Assembly: GCF_014203025.1 (NCBI RefSeq)
Contig: NZ_JACHID010000008.1
Span: forward strand, 62,001 to 126,000
Origin: Desulfurispira natronophila
GTDB taxonomy: Bacteria > Chrysiogenota > Chrysiogenetes > Chrysiogenales > Chrysiogenaceae
Length of the DNA stretch: 64,000 bases
Direction: 5' to 3'
Part shown: piece after piece, positions 26,014-35,077 of the stretch
How positions within the stretch are numbered: position 1 is the first letter of the stretch
Layout: the number at the start of each line of letters is the position of its first letter
Position numbers and translations under genes: made by a program
Notes under the pieces: model-generated
Told to the model about the DNA's origin: nothing
Seen by the model: the letters and a program-made list of their open reading frames with translations, nothing else
Databases searched by the model: none

Positions 26014-26822
26014 TACCAATTCTCCCGGGATCTCAGTATAAAACTGACGGGAAGAGCCACATCCTTCCCGGCTTTCAGATTTGCCAACACACGCCCGGCA
26101 CCCACGGCACGAAACTCCAACTCATGCACATGGGGGAGCAGTACCAGGGAGTCGGGGTTGCTGCAGTGCCATGCACCGCTGTGACTGTGGCAGATGTGCA
26201 GCCACAATGTACCGTTTTGCAATATTACCTCAAAGTGCGCATCTGCCAGAAAATAGGGCAGGCCCGGATAAAGGGGTAAGTGGTTGTCGGTTAACTGTAT
26301 AGAGTAGTGGTTGAGTTGAGCAACCTGACTGACACAGGGTGCTGCGGGAAAGTCTGAAGGAGCTGTGACTGGGCACAGGCGGGGAACTATAAAGTCCAGG
26401 CGACTTGTGTTGCCAAACGTGGCACTCTGACGGCCCGTAAAGGCGTAGTCCGCCACTGCCAGCCTGTCGAAGCTGCTGTCAATATTCACGACAAACTGAC
26501 GGTACCCCCCGGATGGCACCGTCAGGTCAAAAACCTCACCGTCTTCAACATGCTGGATCCTTCCCCGGTGGGCACTGTGAAGAAAACGCAGACGGTGCGG
26601 TTCTACCTCCACCGATCCGGGAATAGCATTGGCGTAGGCACCTTCCAGTATTCCCATTGCCTGCCTGGAGCGATCCATCTGCTCCATGGCATCGCTTCCC
26701 GTGCCAAAACCTTCAGCCACAAAGACCAGAAAAGCGAAACTGATACCGGCTACTATAGTAGCAATTACCATGGCCGCCAGCAGCTCTACCAGGGTGACAC
26801 CCCGGCAGGGTTGGTTTCTCAG
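26013..26822 (-). CDS. Type IV prepilin-like protein, apparent CTG start
   Basis: A 269-residue pseudopilin. The first ATG (26771) would start inside the conserved helix. Reading upstream in frame gives RNQPCRG-VTLVELLAAMVIA, a proper prepilin leader with the Gly-1 cleavage site and Glu at mature position 5. The only plausible start giving this leader is CTG at 26822, which overlaps the TGA of the preceding gene (CTGA) and has GGAG 11 nt upstream. An ATT at about 26840 behind GAGGAGG is an alternative. The mature protein has a 20-residue hydrophobic helix and a soluble domain with four or five cysteines. Probably a PilW/GspJ-type minor subunit. Confidence 0.7.
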   Translation of the reverse strand: MRNQPCRGVTLVELLAAMVIATIVAGISFAFLVFVAEGFGTGSDAMEQMDRSRQAMGILEGAYANAIPGSVEVEPHRLRFLHSAHRGRIQHVEDGEVFDLTVPSGGYRQFVVNIDSSFDRLAVADYAFTGRQSATFGNTSRLDFIVPRLCPVTAPSDFPAAPCVSQVAQLNHYSIQLTDNHLPLYPGLPYFLADAHFEVILQNGTLWLHICHSHSGAWHCSNPDSLVLLPHVHELEFRAVGAGRVLANLKAGKDVALPVSFILRSRENW

Positions 26823-27601
26823 TCCGGATAGTGCTCCAAAAATTGTACCGCCTCCTCAAAAGCGTCCTGGTCAGCCACCTCAAAAGTCAGCAGCGGATTC
26901 AGGTGGTGCTGTTGCAGGGTGTCCAGTATTTCAGCGTAATCAATGGTGCCCTGTCCACAGGGCAGGTGGTCGTCTGCTTCGCCGTGGTTGTCGTGCAGGT
27001 GGAGCTCAAAGAGTCGCTTGGCCATAGCGTCTATCCATTGCCTCTGCCCCGTGTCACCGAAGAGTCTACTGTGTCCTACATCCAGGCAGTAGCCCAACCG
27101 GGGATGGTTGAGCCCATCGACAACATCCAGCAGTGGTACCGGATCTGGCTCAAAGACGTTTTCCACACACAGGCGTGTCGACTCCCCAGTAGCGCTCAAC
27201 AATTGACTCAGGGACTCCATGGTCTGCTCCCGCCAGTGGTCATAGAGAAATCCCCGGCCATACATGGCCACCGAATAGCCAGTGTGCAGGACAATGGTGC
27301 GGGGCTGCACCCCATGGGCAATGCGAGCTGTGCTGAGCCAGCGTTCCCGGCTGACCTGTCGCACCGCGCTGTCCAGACCGCCCGGGTTGAGATCGTAAAA
27401 AGGTGCGTGAAAAGTCAGAAACTGACAACGCTGCCCCAGTGCCTTCAGGGCTGCAATAATCTCGTCCTCCTGGTACCTGTCCAGGGAATCGCTGTCGATC
27501 AAAACCTCATAACCATTGGGGCTTTCTGGGTAGTGTTGGGGGTCCTCCATGAGAACAAAGAGATAGGCGCGACGGGCCAGGGCGCAGGTGCGTATATCCA
27601 T
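26819..27601 (-). CDS. Sugar phosphate isomerase/epimerase-like TIM-barrel protein
   Basis: A 260-residue protein of the xylose-isomerase-like superfamily (AP endonuclease 2 fold). Recognisable strands carry metal-ligand motifs: FLTFHAPFYDLNPG, TIVLHTGYS, LCVENVFEPD (Glu ligand), LGYCLDVGHSRLFG (Asp and His ligands), ELHLHDNHGEADDHLPCGQG and a final LTFEVAD. Ligand positions look intact, so it is probably an active metal-dependent isomerase or an endonuclease IV relative; substrate unknown. Its stop overlaps the pseudopilin start, an unexpected partnership. Confidence 0.82.
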   Translation of the reverse strand: MDIRTCALARRAYLFVLMEDPQHYPESPNGYEVLIDSDSLDRYQEDEIIAALKALGQRCQFLTFHAPFYDLNPGGLDSAVRQVSRERWLSTARIAHGVQPRTIVLHTGYSVAMYGRGFLYDHWREQTMESLSQLLSATGESTRLCVENVFEPDPVPLLDVVDGLNHPRLGYCLDVGHSRLFGDTGQRQWIDAMAKRLFELHLHDNHGEADDHLPCGQGTIDYAEILDTLQQHHLNPLLTFEVADQDAFEEAVQFLEHYPD

Positions 27602-27707
27602 AATTGCTTACTCCAGGTCGTGTGAATAGTTACAAAAAAGTACCACAGAAGCAACTGGGAGGCACGTAAAAGAAGAGGGCGAATTACTCACGTCTGCGCT
27701 ATGTGGC

Positions 27708-27735
27708 AAAAAAAAGCCGCCTGCAGGGCAGGCGG
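27708..27735 (-). terminator. Intrinsic terminator, minus strand
   Basis: An 8-bp stem CCGCCTGC/GCAGGCGG (27735-27728 with 27724-27717) with a 3-nt loop is followed on the minus strand by eight T (27715-27708). It would end transcripts coming from the flgE side. Confidence 0.85.
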
Positions 27736-27777
27736 AAAAAATAAAACAAAATGAGCGAAGGATATTGTCATGCCCAC

Positions 27778-28005
27778 TTCCCATAGGGAAAGAGCCAGTG
27801 TGCCGTGGTGCCGACGGGTTATGTGCGAACTCGCTCCACATTCGCCAACCGGCGTTACGGAAAGTCCTCCGGGGGGCTGGTACTCCACCCGGTTTCCGAC
27901 ACAGGCCAGAAGCCTGCGGGCTGTCACGGCCAAGTCCCCTTGGGGGACCGTGGCAACGACCGTCAAGTGGTCGCTCCCACAGCCCCCCCAGGGGCTGGTG
28001 TTTTT
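27778..28005 (+). ncRNA. Hairpin-dense candidate structured RNA ending in a terminator
   Basis: Seven hairpins follow one another in 228 nt. Arms are TTCCC/GGGAA (27778-27782, 27786-27790); ATGTG/CACAT (27821-27825, 27837-27841) flanked by GGTT/AACC; CGGAAA and CCGGG with CCCGG and TTTCCG (27858-27873 with 27888-27898); CAGGC/GCCTG (27902-27916); GTCCCC/GGGGAC (27934-27948) within CACG/CGTG; CGACC/GGTCG (27957-27973); and CAGCCCC/GGGGCTG (27980-27997) followed by TTTTT at 28001-28005. The last one is an intrinsic terminator only on the plus strand, where no gene follows. I do not recognise the class. The 5' end is unknown. Confidence 0.45.
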
Positions 28006-31000
28006 ATCGTTTCATGTTAAGCACTTCCTGGATCATGCTGTCAGAGGTGCTGATGATACGGGAGTTGGCCTGGAAGCCCCGCTCGACAATAATCATCTGG
28101 GTAAACTCCATGGAAAGATCCACGTTACTCATCTCCAGCGAGTTGCTGATGATACTGCCAAACCCGGCCGAATCGGGAGCGGCGTAATTGGCCTGCCCGC
28201 TGGCGTTGGTGGCAGAGTAGAGGGAGTTGCCCACCTTGGAGAGCCCCTGGGGGTTGGTGAAGTCGGCCAGAATCACCTGGGCCAGCTCGCGAGACTGTCC
28301 GTTGCTGAATTGCCCGAAAACGGTTCCCGATTCGTCGATAGCGTAGTCCTCCAGGGTACCTTCCTTAAAGCCATTCTGGCGCTGCTTGGTGGTTTCCGAT
28401 CGGCTGGCATACTGGGTGAAGCCATCAAAGCCGCCACCGTGAGAACCCATGTCAATGGTCAGCTCCATGGGGTTGGCACCATTGTTGGGAACGATGTAAA
28501 GGGGCGCGCCAATCATCATCTCCAGGCCGCCATCCTGGTTGAAGGTGATGCTGCCCTCAGGCAGGGCCAAGGAGCCGGCTCCGCCAGTAATCTCTGCTGG
28601 CTCAGGCACCTTGGCTTTCCAGGTCCACTGGTTGACGTTGCGGGGGTCCGGGTCCTTGTAAAATTCAAAAACTACTGAGTGCTCAAAACTTTCCGAATCG
28701 ATAATGGGAATGGTGGCGGAGTGATAACCACCGGACGCCCGCTGCTCCACACTCAGGGAAGTGGTGATGGCGTTGAAAATGGGGTTGCCGGGAGCTGAGA
28801 GCTTCAGGTCCATAATGTCGTAGTGTTCGCCATCGTCACCGTGAATGATCAGGGAGCCGTCCGAAGCCACCTCGACCCCTTTGTCATTGTGGAGGTTGAG
28901 GGACTGCTGCAGGGCATAGGCCAGATCCCCCAGGGTGGTGTCGCTCTGCCCCAGGTTGTTATTGACGGAGAGGGAGGAGCTAAACTCATCCCCCATGCCC
29001 AGCTTGGCACTCAGAGATATGCGGTCATTGGTACCAAGGCCCAGATTGGTGCCCTTGGTATTGTAGAGCCGAGCCACTTTGGTGTCTTCGCTGGCATTGC
29101 TGAGAAAGCGCTCCGAGGTGGCGCGACTGCCAGCGAGCAGCGAGTCGGGCAGACCCAGAGACTGGTTGAGACGTGCCGAGGAGGTAATTATCTCCGCCCC
29201 GGTGATGCTGTGGTTGATGGGGGCGCGCAGGATGCCCGATTCTGTTTGAGCCGCCGCCATGTCCATGTCACTGAAGGGGCCGCCAGCAGCGTCATTAAGC
29301 TGATAGCGAAGGTTGATGTCCCGTCCTACGTAACTGATGGGTTTCTCCATACCAATCTGCAGGGTGCGAGCTTCTACACCGGGTGCAAAGACCGTGCGGC
29401 TCAGGGGCTCAAAGAGGGGGTTCAGTAGATCCTGGTACTCCTGATCAACTCCGCTGTTAATTTCAACATTCAACTCTGAAACGCCACCGGTGCTGGGGTT
29501 GCGGAAGGCGAAGTCCTTGCCGGTCCATGATACCGTAAAGCCGGTGACGCCAGCATTAATGATTTCGGTTTGAATTTGCTGCGCAATGTAATCCATGGGA
29601 TTGTCCGTTGCAGGAAATGTAGTGGCATCCACCGTTATGTCTACGGGATCGGTCTGCCCCGGCCGACGGAAACTGATGTCAAAGTGAGCTCCAGGTGCCG
29701 TTGTAGCGCCCGCACTTTGAGTTCCAAAGTAGTCGATTGCCCGAAAATCAGCAGGGTCAAGAGAGCCGGCACCACCAGCATGTTCAAAACTCAGAGTGCC
29801 ATGTTCGTTGATGGTGAGTGTTATATCCTCAAATGTTCCTCCGGCGCTCTTCTCGGTAGTATTGACAATAGCTACCAACTCATCCAAAGAGCTGAAGTAG
29901 TAGGCCCCGGCATCACTCTGGTTGCCGTGAATTCCCTCGGGGTCGTAGATAAAGGTGGCTACCTGGGGGACTCCGCCAATATCACCGGTTACAATGGAAA
30001 TGGCATCATTGACATCCTTAAAGCCCATTTTGTGCAGGCTAAAACCGCCGTCGTGGTTGTTGTCGTAGGTAATGCGCCCCCCCAGCTGGTCGGACTTCTT
30101 GGGATCGCTACCAAAGATGAAGTCCCCCGCCAGGTTGTCCAGGTGTTCGTTAACGGCCTTGTCATTGCCAATGTTCGTTCCGCTGTAGCTGATCTGCATA
30201 TTGCCCAAGTCAAAACCGGCGGTATTGGCAAAGGAGAGTCGCCCGCCGTCGTTGTAGGCCCGGATAAGATTCATGGAGGAAGTGGGGATCGTCCCTTCGG
30301 CACCACCACCCACACCCACACCGACGGTGTAGGCGCTAAAATCCGTGTCTACCTGGGCGCCTTCAGGTATCAATACACCCTGGCGGAAGGAGAAATCCAC
30401 CGGGTCTCCCTGCTGAACACCACCATCATAAATTCGCACGAGATTTGGATCCGTGGCATCTATTTCGACAGACCAACCTGCTTCCAAGGTGATGGAGCGA
30501 TAGAGGCCATTGGGATCCTTGGTGCCGTCGTAGATGCGCATCTCATCGCCACTGTTATTTACAATTTCTGTCCCTGGTGCCAGCCGTTCTGCCAGACGCA
30601 AGCCATCCTCTGCATCAACCGTATCTCCTGCCTGAATAGTCGACGTATAATTCCCCGGTGCAAAGTCGGAGTTGATCTGCATGATCAGCTCATCCAGGGT
30701 GGAGAAAGGCTTGGCAAACTCATCCACTCCACCGCTGCCAGTGGTGTCGGCAGCCTGTGGATTGGTGGCGGTGGAGTAGTAGTACTCGTGGGTGATAGTC
30801 TGGCCGCGAACTTCCATGGAGAGGCGGATGCGGTCGTTGGCATCGTTGAAGCCGAAGACGTCGACATCTCCCATGTAGGCGCGGCTGGTGGCACTGACGT
30901 TTTGCATGGAGCCCTGCAGGCGAGAGGTCAGATCCTCCAGGGTGTTGAAGTCCTGCCCCTTGTTGTACTGCTCCTGGAAGAAGAACTCACCGGAGCGCTT

Positions 31001-32062
31001 GACGCCATTGGCGTTGTACTGGCCATTGAGGCTGGAGATGAGATTATTGAAGCGGGTATTGGAGGGAACACTGCTGGATTCGATGCTCAGGTCCATGCTT
31101 TCCCGGGCGGTGACTCGCAACTGACCCTCAACCACATCGACGCTCTGGATCTGGCCACCAAAACGGGTTTCCAGCTTGCGGGCCAGGCCGCCAAGGGTCG
31201 TAAAGGAGTTGTCGTTGGGGTCGAAATCCCGGGGGATGCCGTTGTCGCTGTATTCGTTAATGGCGCTGGGGCGGTAGCGGAAGGTCTCGGTCGTTTGATT
31301 GCCGTCTTTGGTAACGGTCACCTGGAAGGTCTCGTTGTCCACAATGCGCAGGCTGTCGTCGGCAGAGTTGTGGGCATTACCCAGGTGGGTTAGAGCGGTG
31401 GCGTGGGACTTGAAAATCACCGACTGGTCGTCGAGAATGGTCATGCCGTTGCCCTGCTCGTTATAGAGGTCGGCCAGGTCGACAGCGCCATCGGCAGCGG
31501 TGCGCATGCCCGGCGTACGCAGGATCGTACCCATGGCTTCGGCGTTCAGGTTGCCCCCCATCTCGATAAGGCTGGTGGCTTGCGCGGGCGACTTGATGCC
31601 CACGGGGATCTGGATGTCGCTTACCACGGTGGTGGGGTCAATGCGATAATCACCGTGCTGGTCCTGGGTGGCCATGCGGCCCTGGATGGCCAGACCGTCG
31701 GGGGTGACCATCTTGCCTTCTTTGTTGAAGATAAAGTTGCCATTACGGGTAAAGAAGTTGGAGCTGCCGTCGTTGACAACAAAGAAGCCCCGGCCGGAGA
31801 TGGCCATGTCGGTGACTTTGTTGGTGGCTTCGATCCCGCCCTGCTGGAAGGTCATATTGGTGGAATTGACTTTGGTGCCAATACCCACCTGCATGGGGTT
31901 GACGCCACTGCCGCCAATGCTGATGCTCATGACATCAGAAAAGCCGGCCCGTGACTTCTTGTAGCCAAAGGTGTTTACGTTGGAGATATTATTACCGATA
32001 ATGTCCATTCCGCGCTGGTGATTGACAAGGCCGGATACACCGGCATACATGGATTGCAACAT
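28004..32062 (-). CDS. flgE: Flagellar hook protein FlgE, very large variant
   Basis: Structural protein of the flagellar hook, exported by the flagellar type III system. The first 130 residues match the family (SMYAGVSGLVNHQRGMDIIG, NNISNVNTFGYKKSR, FFVVNDGSSNFFTRNGNF), and the last 60 carry the FlgE/FlgK C-terminal motif (MSNVDLSMEFTQMIIVERGF, NSRIISTSDSMIQEVLN). The protein is 1352 residues, whereas most FlgE proteins have 400-850. The extra length is one continuous middle region with several repeated beta-rich blocks centred on short phrases such as FSTLDELIMQIN and SSLDELVAIVN, so surface domains were probably duplicated. GGGAG precedes the ATG at 32062. Confidence 0.93.
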   Translation of the reverse strand: MLQSMYAGVSGLVNHQRGMDIIGNNISNVNTFGYKKSRAGFSDVMSISIGGSGVNPMQVGIGTKVNSTNMTFQQGGIEATNKVTDMAISGRGFFVVNDGSSNFFTRNGNFIFNKEGKMVTPDGLAIQGRMATQDQHGDYRIDPTTVVSDIQIPVGIKSPAQATSLIEMGGNLNAEAMGTILRTPGMRTAADGAVDLADLYNEQGNGMTILDDQSVIFKSHATALTHLGNAHNSADDSLRIVDNETFQVTVTKDGNQTTETFRYRPSAINEYSDNGIPRDFDPNDNSFTTLGGLARKLETRFGGQIQSVDVVEGQLRVTARESMDLSIESSSVPSNTRFNNLISSLNGQYNANGVKRSGEFFFQEQYNKGQDFNTLEDLTSRLQGSMQNVSATSRAYMGDVDVFGFNDANDRIRLSMEVRGQTITHEYYYSTATNPQAADTTGSGGVDEFAKPFSTLDELIMQINSDFAPGNYTSTIQAGDTVDAEDGLRLAERLAPGTEIVNNSGDEMRIYDGTKDPNGLYRSITLEAGWSVEIDATDPNLVRIYDGGVQQGDPVDFSFRQGVLIPEGAQVDTDFSAYTVGVGVGGGAEGTIPTSSMNLIRAYNDGGRLSFANTAGFDLGNMQISYSGTNIGNDKAVNEHLDNLAGDFIFGSDPKKSDQLGGRITYDNNHDGGFSLHKMGFKDVNDAISIVTGDIGGVPQVATFIYDPEGIHGNQSDAGAYYFSSLDELVAIVNTTEKSAGGTFEDITLTINEHGTLSFEHAGGAGSLDPADFRAIDYFGTQSAGATTAPGAHFDISFRRPGQTDPVDITVDATTFPATDNPMDYIAQQIQTEIINAGVTGFTVSWTGKDFAFRNPSTGGVSELNVEINSGVDQEYQDLLNPLFEPLSRTVFAPGVEARTLQIGMEKPISYVGRDINLRYQLNDAAGGPFSDMDMAAAQTESGILRAPINHSITGAEIITSSARLNQSLGLPDSLLAGSRATSERFLSNASEDTKVARLYNTKGTNLGLGTNDRISLSAKLGMGDEFSSSLSVNNNLGQSDTTLGDLAYALQQSLNLHNDKGVEVASDGSLIIHGDDGEHYDIMDLKLSAPGNPIFNAITTSLSVEQRASGGYHSATIPIIDSESFEHSVVFEFYKDPDPRNVNQWTWKAKVPEPAEITGGAGSLALPEGSITFNQDGGLEMMIGAPLYIVPNNGANPMELTIDMGSHGGGFDGFTQYASRSETTKQRQNGFKEGTLEDYAIDESGTVFGQFSNGQSRELAQVILADFTNPQGLSKVGNSLYSATNASGQANYAAPDSAGFGSIISNSLEMSNVDLSMEFTQMIIVERGFQANSRIISTSDSMIQEVLNMKR

Positions 32063-32203
32063 AGCTGTGCTCCCATAAAGTGTGATGCGCTTCCCTGCAG
32101 TGTCTTTCCATCCGTGGAATGTGTATAAAGGCTGATAAGTTAAAAACTGGGCTTTGTATGCGACAGCGGGCAGTTTGCAGGTCCGCTGTCACGGTTGTGT
32201 GGT
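32063..32203 (-). other. flgD-flgE spacer with hairpin
   Basis: The 141-nt spacer contains a hairpin with arms ACAGCGG and CCGCTGT (about 32162-32188). It could attenuate or stabilise the hook transcript. There is no clear separate promoter for flgE. Confidence 0.4.
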
Positions 32204-33007
32204 TCAGGTCATGTCGGTTTCATCTTCATAGGCATCATCCTCATAACCTTCTTCTCCCCCTGTTGGAGGCTGTTGCTGGGGTGGCTGCTGTCCCTGCTGA
32301 GGGTCACCAGCAAAAGAGCGGGGCATATAAAAGCTGTCGAGTTCGCTGAGGGTATACTCCTGGCCATTGACCTGGAAAATGCTGCGGCCGTCTTCATTGC
32401 GTACGGCGGTTATGGGACCGAAGGAAAATGTCTCTACTCCCTCCATGGGCATGTCGTCGCTGTCGTAGGCTCCGATGCTGAATTGATACATGCCGTCAGG
32501 CAATACGTTGCCTGCAGCGTCGTGGGCATCCCAGGCTACGCTTTGGTTGCCCTTGCTCAGTGCTCCCACCTCCAGGCGATCGATATAGTCGCCCTCTGGA
32601 CCATAAAGGGTGATAAACACCCCACCGTCGGCGTCATTGGGAAGTTTGAACTCAATGTTCTCTGTCTGGCCGCCGATGATAGACACTTGGTTGCCACCGG
32701 AAACGCGGGTTTCCAGGCCGATGTAGGAGGCGGCATTAAAGCTCATGGATTCTTCGTACATGGATACCATTTTGCCAATGGCGTCCGTCATGTTGGTAAG
32801 TTGCTCCAGCTGGGAAAACTGGGCTGACTGGGCCAGCATCTGGGAGTTGTCCATGGGGTTGGTGGGATCCTGATTGGTCAGCTGGGTGATCATCAGCTGC
32901 AAAAAGGCGTCTTTGTCCATCTCCTGCTTGGGCGGATCCGGCTGCAGACTTCTCAGGTCATCGATATTGCTGATATTGCGAATGGGGGAAGCGATGTTGG
33001 TTGGCAT
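32204..33007 (-). CDS. flgD: Flagellar hook capping protein FlgD
   Basis: Scaffold protein needed for hook assembly, 267 residues. The N-terminal conserved segment is present: MDKDAFLQLMITQLTNQDPT followed by PMDNSQMLAQSAQFSQLEQL. The FlgD Ig-like/Tudor part follows with QSVAWDAHDAAGNVLPDGMY. The C-terminus is unusual, a Gln/Pro-rich stretch (QQGQQPPQQQPP) and a highly acidic tail. GGAGG lies 5 nt before the ATG at 33007, and the gene begins 12 nt after fliK. It sits between fliK and flgE as expected. Confidence 0.94.
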   Translation of the reverse strand: MPTNIASPIRNISNIDDLRSLQPDPPKQEMDKDAFLQLMITQLTNQDPTNPMDNSQMLAQSAQFSQLEQLTNMTDAIGKMVSMYEESMSFNAASYIGLETRVSGGNQVSIIGGQTENIEFKLPNDADGGVFITLYGPEGDYIDRLEVGALSKGNQSVAWDAHDAAGNVLPDGMYQFSIGAYDSDDMPMEGVETFSFGPITAVRNEDGRSIFQVNGQEYTLSELDSFYMPRSFAGDPQQGQQPPQQQPPTGGEEGYEDDAYEDETDMT

Positions 33008-33019
33008 AGTACCCTCCCG

Positions 33020-35029
33020 TTATATGGTTACATCCAGGTTGTCGTTGGTCACAGCAAGGAGTGATGCGTCTTCCTCATTTTCCGGGTTATCTGCACCGGG
33101 AGGCGCTTCTCCCCGGTGGGGCGTTGGAGAGCCATTCCCTTGCCCCTGGCCATTTTCCGAGCGGGCCTGATTCAGGTTTTCCTGGAACTGACCATTCTGG
33201 TCGGCCGTGTGGCTGCCGGACTGGGGGGGCTGAACTATCTCGAAGCGCTCCAGCCGTAGGCCCATGTTGTTCATGGCTTCTCGCATGCTGCCCATATTGC
33301 TCTCCATGCGTTGGCGCAGGGCATCGTTTTCCACCATCATGCGTCCCACCAGTTGGGAGTTTTCCAGGGAGAGGCGAATATGTACCTTTCCGAGAACCTC
33401 CGGCTTGAGAGAGACGGTTATGGTCTTGATAGAGCCGCGCTGGGAAACATTGACCCGGCTGACAATCTGCTCAATGACCTGGTTGAGGTTGGCTCGCTGA
33501 GCAAACTGTTCACCGCTCATCTGCTGAGCCTGGCCAGTTTGCCCTCCTTGGGGCTGCCCGCCAAAAAATGACTGTTGACCACCAAACGACTGGGCGTTCT
33601 GTCCCTGACCACTCAGGTTGCTGCCACCGGTTTCGCTGGCATAGGGATTGTTGACTTGCAGGATTTCGCGTCCCGCCACCTGGGGTTTGGGGTCAAGGCC
33701 CATGGCTCCATCCCGCAGTGCTTGCTGCATAGCAGAGAGTGCTTCACCCTGCTTTCCTTCCTGGGCTTTGTCTTGCAGGGCTCGAGCCATTTCGTTGTGG
33801 CGAGCGTTGTTGCGACTGTTTTCGTCATTCTGGGCTTTGAGTAAAGCTTGAGGATCTTTTTCTGCCTTGGATGCACTGCTCCCCTGTGAGTTGAGCCTTT
33901 CCAGCAGGTGCTCGAGCGTTCGAGGTGAGGCGCTGGTTATCCTTTGCTGAGTGTGTGGGTTGCCGTGAGTTCCACTCCGTCCTCCGGTAAGAACCTGGGT
34001 TTGCTGGCCAATGGCCACGATCGATCGTGTCAGGTCCTGAGCGGTCTGGGCGGTGCGGGGGTCCTGGTGAAGTTGTTGCAGTACCTGCAGCAGTGACTGC
34101 TGCTCCGCTGACCGGGACTCAGAAAAGAGCTGTTGCAGTGACTCCATCTGTTGTCGGGCTTCATCGCTGAGCAGTGCTTGGATAACCGCCTGCAGCTGTT
34201 CCTGCTCTGTAGCGTTGGGGCCAGCTGAAGCATGGGCTTCTTCCATAAGATGACTTATGTTTCGCAAGCTCTGTTGAAGTTTATCCAGGACTTCCGGCAC
34301 GGGCTGCTTCTGCTGTTGGTAATGCTGTTGTAGTTTTTCTACCAGTTGAAGCGCCTTTTGCAGTTCTTCATCCACTTTGCTCAGCTCACGGGACAAAAAG
34401 TCCAGCCACTGGTCCGGCTCTTCTGATTCTGCCAGCAGGTCCTGGATGAGTAGCTCAGCAGGTTGTTCCTGCTTTTCTGCTTGCTGCAGCAGGGCGCCAA
34501 ACAGTAAGGAGCGTTCCAGGTGGTGGTAGTTGTTGGCTTCCGAATCGTCTTTTGCCTGGTGCGCAGAAAATTTTTCTGTCAGCAAGGTTAAGTCTTTGAG
34601 TTGTTGTGGAGTGAGCTCACGTTTTCCCCCATCCCCAATCATCATGGTATTGAAGTCCATGATTTCCTGGTACAGGGCGCGATCTAAAGAGTCGGCAGGA
34701 AAGTTGGCCTGGTTCATGACTTCTTGAAGGGCGAGGGAAAATTGTGGGGTCATGACATCGGCTTCTGAGAATTGCCGAAGCACCCGTCCGGAAATGTTCA
34801 GGCTGTCCAGAATGGGTTCAAGGCCTTCTTTTATTTCCTGCAGCACCTCCCGGGCCTGCTGTTGGCCGCCAGAAAGCAATGAGGAATTTTTTTCGTTGCC
34901 CCCGCTTTTCAGGGTATTGAAGAGCAGTCCCATGAAGCTGTCTTCTTTGGCCTGAAAGGGGGTCCCCATTCCCTTATCTGCTTTTTGCAGCAGGGGAAAG
35001 TTGTCGAGGCTCAGGAGCTGGGGAATCAA
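33020..35029 (-). CDS. fliK: Flagellar hook-length control protein FliK
   Basis: Molecular ruler and substrate-specificity switch of the flagellar export system, 669 residues. The N-terminal and middle parts are low in complexity and rich in Gln, Glu and Leu, with coiled-coil character. The conserved C-terminal domain is seen at about residues 520-610: RGSIKTITVSLKPEVLGKVH then IRLSLENSQLVGRMMVEN, matching the LxPExLGxVxV pattern. The start is TTG at 35029 with AGGAGG 6 nt upstream; an ORF opening at 35077 lacks such a site. A sigma-54-type promoter lies about 50-65 bp upstream. Confidence 0.92.
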   Translation of the reverse strand: MIPQLLSLDNFPLLQKADKGMGTPFQAKEDSFMGLLFNTLKSGGNEKNSSLLSGGQQQAREVLQEIKEGLEPILDSLNISGRVLRQFSEADVMTPQFSLALQEVMNQANFPADSLDRALYQEIMDFNTMMIGDGGKRELTPQQLKDLTLLTEKFSAHQAKDDSEANNYHHLERSLLFGALLQQAEKQEQPAELLIQDLLAESEEPDQWLDFLSRELSKVDEELQKALQLVEKLQQHYQQQKQPVPEVLDKLQQSLRNISHLMEEAHASAGPNATEQEQLQAVIQALLSDEARQQMESLQQLFSESRSAEQQSLLQVLQQLHQDPRTAQTAQDLTRSIVAIGQQTQVLTGGRSGTHGNPHTQQRITSASPRTLEHLLERLNSQGSSASKAEKDPQALLKAQNDENSRNNARHNEMARALQDKAQEGKQGEALSAMQQALRDGAMGLDPKPQVAGREILQVNNPYASETGGSNLSGQGQNAQSFGGQQSFFGGQPQGGQTGQAQQMSGEQFAQRANLNQVIEQIVSRVNVSQRGSIKTITVSLKPEVLGKVHIRLSLENSQLVGRMMVENDALRQRMESNMGSMREAMNNMGLRLERFEIVQPPQSGSHTADQNGQFQENLNQARSENGQGQGNGSPTPHRGEAPPGADNPENEEDASLLAVTNDNLDVTI

Positions 35030-35077
35030 GTGGCACCTCCTGTCATGTGGGCATGACGCAAATGATGCCACTAGCAA

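Noticed and set aside
27688-27966. 92-codon minus-strand ORF over the hairpin region
   Set aside because: No ribosome-binding site, its end crosses a terminator, and the dense palindromes explain the sequence better than a protein.
27770-28005. Cobalamin riboswitch or RNase P RNA in the hairpin-dense region
   Set aside because: A few short similarities (ATAGGGAA, GCCAGAAGCCTGC, GGAAAGTCC) occur, but the order and the other core motifs do not fit.
29570-31393. 607-codon plus-strand ORF inside flgE
   Set aside because: Antisense to the conserved hook gene, with no recognisable domain and no ribosome-binding site; explained by codon structure of the opposite strand.
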